DNA of 10,096 nucleotides from Auxenochlorella pyrenoidosa (taxonomy: Eukaryota > Chlorophyta > Trebouxiophyceae > Chlorellales > Chlorellaceae): NCBI GenBank assembly GCA_001430745.1, contig KQ481957.1, positions 16,974-27,069 of the forward strand, read 5' to 3'. A model generated the notes under the pieces. That model made no database searches. It saw only the letters and a list, made by a program, of their open reading frames with translations, and was not told the DNA's origin. Position 1 is the first letter of the stretch, and the number at the start of each line of letters is the position of its first letter. The translations under genes and the position numbers were made by a program. Positions 7,101 through 10,096 of the stretch are shown here, in pieces.

Positions 7101-10090
7101 GATGCGGGAGGAGCAGGCGTCGCAGGGGTCGGGCGTGCCGTCGCCTGTCGCGCAGCAGCAGCAGCAGCCGGCCAAGAAGCAGAAGGCGGGCAACGGCTCG
7201 GCGGCGGCCTGGAAGGCGGGAGTGGGGTACGGTTACAGGTGCGCTGGTTGCTGTGTCATTCTTTGAGCGCTGGCAGGCAGGTAGGCAGGCAGGCAGGCTG
7301 GCAGGCTGGCACTGGAGAAACCCTGTGGCTTGGGCAGAGGTGGTGCTCTCGCAGGCATGCTGCCGCGGGCCCTGGCGTGCGCCCGCCAGGGCGCCAGGAC
7401 CTTAGCTGCGCACAGCCCTGCCGTGCTGAGCCCGCCGCCGCTGCGCTGAGCCCGGTGAGCAGGGGCCAGGACGGCGGCTCGGTGTGGGATGCTGAGCCCG
7501 CCGCCGCTGCGCTGAGCCCCGTGCGCAAACCCGTGCGCAAACCCGTGCGCAGGGGCTCGGACGGCGGCTCGGTGTGGGACGCCAAGAAGGCAGAGGCGGT
7601 GCAGGCGGCGCGGGACCGGGAGCTGGGGGATGTGCTCGAGGCGCTGGCACGCGAGCTGACCGCCAACCTGGCGCCAGACGGTGCGCCCCGGGCAGGGCGC
7701 CCTGTGCGGCCTCCCCTCGCGCCCCCGCGCTGGCCCACAATTTAGAGCACACTCGGCAGGGCGCCCCGCCTGGTGTGCTCCCTGACAGGCGTCCCGTGTG
7801 CTCCGGGCAGGGACCCAGTGCGCGCCCAGCTGGGCAATACTTGCCATGTCCCTGCCAGCTGGGGGACAAGCTGGCAGGCTGTCGGCTTGGCTGGGCGGTG
7901 CATAAGGGCTCAGCGGTGCGCTTGCTTGCCCTCTCTTCCCTGCAGCCTCGCCGGTCGACCTGGCAGACTGCACCGCCGCGGTGCACAGCAGCTGCCTGGC
8001 GCCGTACATTGCGCACCAGCTGTCGGCGGCCTCCATTCAGGACATGGCCGCCAGGTGGGACGAGCTGCGGTTGGGCAGAGGCGGGGCCGACCGCCGCGGG
8101 GCTGCAGCATTTAGAAGAACAGGGCCGCGCAGGGCTGCACCGTGCTGGACATGTGTGGGGCGGCGCCGCCGCCGCTCAGCTGGGCACATTGCAGCCGTGT
8201 CGGGGGCTGCCGGCCCGCTCAGGTGTCACGCGCCAACTCTGCCTGCCGTCCCGCAGGCACAAGTTCTACCGCTCGCTGCTGCAGTGCGCAGATGCGCTGT
8301 GCAGCCCGCAGACAGCCTCCCTGCTGGCCTGGCACAGCGCGGAGAGCAGCCGCAGCATCGCGTCCGCCATCGCCGGGCTCGAAACGCAGGCAGGCTTGCT
8401 GGGCCGTTGCCTTGCCATGCGACACCGCGGCTGCGCAGCTGGGCTCGGGCTGCTGCACACTGGCCTAGAGGAACCACCGCCCGACCAGCTGCATAGGGTT
8501 GCGGCCCTGCCTGCGCCCACTCTGCAGCGCACCGGCCGCGTGCCCAACCAGCAGCCTGTGTGGAACAGGGCGCGCTGGTCAGTTTTGAAACTCTGAAGAA
8601 TCCAACTTTTATACCTTCCATGCATGCAGGTATCCCATTTTGTGCGGGTATACAACCAAGCGGCAGCTGCGGCAGCGGCAGCAGGCGCCGGCAGCAGCAA
8701 GGGCGCGGCAGCGGAGAGCGAGGAGGATAAGGCAGAGATAGAGCTGGCAAACTATGTGCTAGCGCTTGCAGCAAAAGTGTCAACAGCGGCGCCTGCAGCG
8801 TGCGCGGCAGGGGATGCAGCAGGCGGCACGTCGGCGGTGTCAGCGGCTGCAGCGGGCGGCAGTGCACAGGCAGGAGCAGCAGGTGAGCCCTAGGGACAAA
8901 CATTGCAAGGCCAGCAAGGCCCGTCCTGTGGTGCACCAGGCGATGCTGTGCCCTCCCCCACCCGGACCCGTCAGCTGGACAGCACCAGGGAGCCGCGTGC
9001 CCTGCGACGGACTGCCGCCGCTTCACCGCTGCTCACCCCTCTCGCCCCCCATCCGCTGCCGCGGTTCTGCAGCCGAGGCATCTGCGGATGAGGCGTACCG
9101 CCTGCGACTCTCGCCGTACCGCGTGCGCATCGTGGACGGCGTGGCAGCTAACCACAAGTCAGTCGGTCCTGCTGCCATCCGGGCGTGGACGGCGGCGTGT
9201 TGTGTCGCCGCATTCTCGCAGCGCGAGCGCTGGCAGCGTGCCTTTGCGATGTGCTTGAGCAAGAATGCGCGGCCCGTGCGTTTCAAGCTGGGCCCGCGCA
9301 CGCAGTGGTGGCACTGCTGCTCAGCTGTGCTAGCTTGCTGGCCGCACCCCTACAGGTACCGAGACTCTGCTCGTAACGAGGTACTGCAGCCCAAGCTGCG
9401 GGCACGGCGTGTGGGGAGAGAGCTGGCCTCCTGCGAGAGCGACCTCCCAGTCAGGTAGGGAGGGGGGTGCGGTGGGGGTGGGGGGCCCAGCCTGCAAGCA
9501 ATGGCCTGGGTGCAGCCTCAGCTCGGGCATGCCTGCACGGTTACCCCCCCCCCCCCCGCGCAGCGCCTCCTCCTCGGTGTTTGTGGTGGCGGACGAGGCC
9601 AACAGCAACCTGTGGAAGGCGCTCATCACGGGTGGGCGGGGGCCACGTCAGCAATCTTCATTAATAAAGAAGAAAATGCCTCGGTGCCGTAAATGCTGTC
9701 GACGTGGGATCCGCTGCGGCGGGGCGCCACATGGCTGCCCAACCCAGCACTTCCCTGCCCGGGGCCCACGCTGAGTGTGGCGCGGCAAGGCGGGGCGGCC
9801 CAGCCCTACGCCCGCGTGCCGAGTGCCAGCCGCCTCTTCCCGCCGCTGCCCTCTCAACTCTGCACGCGCTTCCCGCCCCCCAGAACTCCCACCCTAACCC
9901 TTCCACCCCTCCCCCCTCAACCCCGCCCCGCTCTCCAACCCCAACTCCCCGCCCCCGCCCCCGCCCTCCAGGCCCCGAGAACACCCCCTACTGCGGCGGC
10001 TGCTTCCTGTTTGACATCTACTTCCCGCCCGACTATCCTCGCATCCCCCCCAAGGTGGAGATCCGCACCACCGGCGGCGGCAGCGTGCGG
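3860..10090 (+). CDS. UBE2Q-like / BIRC6-like double E2 ubiquitin-conjugating protein (3' end outside window)
   Basis: Exons: 3860-4193, 4383-4494, 4781-4865, 5028-5105, 5357-5443, 5637-5770, 6071-6164, 6420-6488, 6825-6904, 7101-7238, 7553-7680, 7946-8054, 8257-8389, 8630-8882, 9073-9157, 9356-9454, 9564-9631, 9972-10090. All 17 junctions keep phase without a stop, giving 735 residues; a donor GTGGGT follows at 10091. The start ATG has G at -3 and G at +4. Domain order: RWD-like 1-111, acidic linker 112-149, charged helix 150-203, UBE2Q-like E2 fold 204-331, variable Gln/Ala region 332-403, BIRC6-type segments 404-640, BIRC6-type UBC from about 641. Known for the families: E2s carry ubiquitin as a thioester on cysteine; BIRC6 acts as a combined E2/E3. 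Inferred: cytosolic ubiquitin transfer, with the first E2 fold structural or regulatory. Two introns have GC donors. Confidence 0.8.
4383..5105 (+). other. Exons 2-4: acidic linker and charged helices
   Basis: Exon 2 encodes SDEEMEDAGAHGDSDAGSDG and then EEDEILREWSKRLVK. Exon 3 encodes VEKIERAIEEREQ and exon 4 encodes FRRLANELEEIFKAHDF. UBE2Q proteins have the same order: an acidic Asp/Glu stretch, a LEKI helix, then a KELRDI-type helix just before the E2 fold. The three phases (2, 0, 0) fit only when exon 2 ends at 4494, using donor GTGGGT. Confidence 0.7.
5444..5636 (+). other. Intron 5, GC-AG type
   Basis: The E2-fold sequence forces exon 5 to end at LAQ and exon 6 to begin at DMREAG in phase 0. 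The only border that allows this is CAG|GCACGA. The nearest GT downstream (5459) is in another phase. Confidence 0.65.
5903..6016. repeat. C/A low-complexity tract in intron 6, ending in an (AC)n microsatellite
   Basis: The plus strand is almost entirely C and A: irregular CCCCACC units, then CCACCC, then eight AC dinucleotides at 6001-6016. The minus strand therefore has many closely spaced runs of three or more G, a G-quadruplex-type pattern. It fills much of the 300-bp intron 6 between exons of the UBE2Q-like fold. Confidence 0.85.
6183..6310. repeat. Three imperfect copies of a GCGGGTGGCCGACA-like motif in intron 7
   Basis: Near-identical blocks around gcgggtggccgaca occur at about 6185, 6236 and 6294, spaced roughly 50-58 bp. 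The last two also share an upstream caggct...cagcagg context. They lie in intron 7 between exons 7 and 8 and do not resemble either exon. Confidence 0.55.
6489..6824 (+). other. Intron 8 (336 bp), no feature seen
   Basis: This intron has a clear pyrimidine tract and acceptor (cccccccgcag) and a GTGCGG donor. I see no internal gene, only a short repeated gccgagcc/tctg motif near 6497 and 6586. Confidence 0.6.
6974..6987. repeat. Perfect 14-bp palindrome in intron 9
   Basis: GCTGGCTAGCCAGC equals its own reverse complement and sits among other GCCGGC-type repeats. It could form a short hairpin; no function is evident. Confidence 0.8.
7270..7311. repeat. GGCA tetranucleotide tract in intron 10
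   Basis: Tandem ggca/ggct units run just after the intron 10 donor. This is a simple-sequence tract, 240 bp from the preferred acceptor. Confidence 0.8.
7425..7580 (+). repeat. 66-bp tandem duplication over the acceptor and start of plus-gene exon 11
   Basis: Copy 1 is 7425-7490 and copy 2 is 7491-7580. Copy 2 equals copy 1 plus 24 bp made of two extra 12-bp units (cccgtgcgcaaa; three units at 7518-7553). Each copy carries an AG acceptor followed by GGC...GGCTCGGTGTGGGA, with exon starts at 7463 and 7553. A third, more distal acceptor gives a start at 7355. All three are in the same phase and no stop lies between, so any choice yields a readable protein differing by 30 or 66 residues. I prefer 7553 because GYGYR-GSDGGSVWDA best continues the BIRC6-like sequence. 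Confidence 0.85.
7553..9157 (+). other. Exons 11-15: BIRC6-type region upstream of the UBC domain
   Basis: Exon 10 ends in GVGYGYR and exon 11 continues GSDGGSVWDAKK, like the GTGYG...GWD segment of BIRC6. Exon 12 reads SSCLAPYIAHQL...SIQDMAAR and exon 13 HKFYRSLLQCADALCS, like the BIRC6 SCLIPAMSSYL...VLDMARH...LYRALLELLRAI stretch. Exon 14 (84 codons) holds SHFVRVYNQ, a polyalanine tract, EEDKAEIELANYVLALA and a low-complexity Ala/Gly tail. Exon 15 (YRLRLSPYRVRIVDG) leads into the E2 domain. These helical segments are probably structural. Confidence 0.72.
8390..8629 (+). other. Intron 13, GC-AG type
   Basis: Exon 13 ends GLETQ and exon 14 starts VSHFVRVYNQ in phase 0, requiring the donor CAG|GCAGGC. 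The last 40 bp before the acceptor are unusually AT-rich for this window. Confidence 0.6.
9455..9563 (+). other. Intron 16 (109 bp) with facing G-run and C-run
   Basis: The shortest intron of the plus gene. It starts with G-rich sequence (about 9455-9486) and has 14 consecutive C at 9544-9557 just before the acceptor. The two could pair in the transcript and bring the splice sites together. Confidence 0.7.
9632..9971 (+). other. Intron 17 (340 bp) with an AT-rich island and C-rich tract
   Basis: A short AT-rich segment at 9654-9678 (attaataaagaagaaaa) stands out in otherwise GC-rich DNA. From about 9885 to 9970 the plus strand is a C-rich tract with CCCC runs that forms the acceptor's pyrimidine stretch. 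No exon is needed here, since the phase-1 join between exons 17 and 18 restores the GPENTPY motif. Confidence 0.65.
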
Positions 10091-10096
10091 GTGGGT

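Larger units (their letters stand above)
9356..10090 (+). other. Exons 16-18: BIRC6-type UBC (E2) domain, cut by the window end
   Basis: The domain runs from RARRVGRELASCESDLPV and SASSSVFVVADE through NLWKALITGPENTPYCGG to FDIYFPPDYPRIPPKV and TTGGGSVR. BIRC6/UBE2O-type E2s have the same signature (SSSSVFVR, KVLITGPADTPY, YFPQDYPSSPPLV, TTGGHSVRF). The next family block, with the catalytic cysteine (KVCLSIL), would lie in the following exon outside the window, so activity cannot be judged here. The terminal donor GTGGGT at 10091 is in phase. Confidence 0.85.

Noticed and set aside
7153..7167. CAG repeat that could be a disease-type or mobile repeat
   Set aside because: Only five units, encoding a short glutamine run in exon 10; ordinary for algal proteins.
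6657..7745. A 362-codon open frame on the plus strand
   Set aside because: It runs through introns 8-11. Only the part in exon 11 (and the optional in-phase extension) is in the real reading frame; the exon 9 and 10 stretches are read out of frame.
7574..8596. A 340-codon open frame on the plus strand
   Set aside because: It crosses three exons in the wrong frame; the exon frames give clear BIRC6-like sequence while this one is low-complexity Arg/Ala/Pro typical of GC-rich shadows.
1..10096. CRISPR arrays, tRNA, rRNA, insertion sequences, viral genes
   Set aside because: No evenly spaced direct repeats with unique spacers, no cloverleaf or rRNA motif, and no transposase, integrase or capsid motif in any frame.

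Overview
The window looks like nuclear DNA from a green alga, most likely a trebouxiophyte of the Chlorella type. The reasons are a very high GC content, many short exons (about 60-330 bp) split by introns of about 100-400 bp with GT/GC...AG borders, a eukaryotic start context, and Ala/Gly-rich eukaryotic proteins. There is no bacterial operon, tRNA, rRNA, CRISPR array or transposon that I can support. The taxon is an inference from composition and gene structure.

Layout. Positions 1-2898 hold a minus-strand gene running off the left edge. Nine exons can be joined with consistent phases into a secreted protein with a class 3 (fungal-type) lipase fold. Its nucleophile-elbow serine is replaced by glycine, so it looks like a pseudo-lipase. 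Positions 2899-3859 are a less GC-rich divergent intergenic region with a TATA-like site and a probable 5'UTR intron. Positions 3860-10090 hold a plus-strand gene running off the right edge. Eighteen coding exons join in phase into at least 735 residues.

The plus-strand product joins two ubiquitin-conjugation modules. The first half follows the UBE2Q layout: RWD-like N-terminus, acidic linker, charged helix, then an E2-like fold. The E2-like fold has no cysteine. The second half follows the C-terminal part of BIRC6/BRUCE: a GYG...WD segment, a helical segment, then the UBC domain. The window ends before the expected catalytic cysteine of that UBC domain. The giant N-terminal part and BIR domain of animal BIRC6 are absent upstream. 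A pseudo-E2 joined to an active E2 suggests an E2/E3 hybrid or a self-contained ubiquitin-chain builder; this is inference.

A second theme is repeated tandem duplication across 3' splice sites. Minus-gene exons 4 and 7 and plus-gene exon 11 each have a diverged second copy of the acceptor plus the first codons, 66-90 bp upstream in the intron. Three introns appear to use GC donors. Several introns carry C-rich or G-rich low-complexity tracts. The two genes are divergent and show no obvious functional link.
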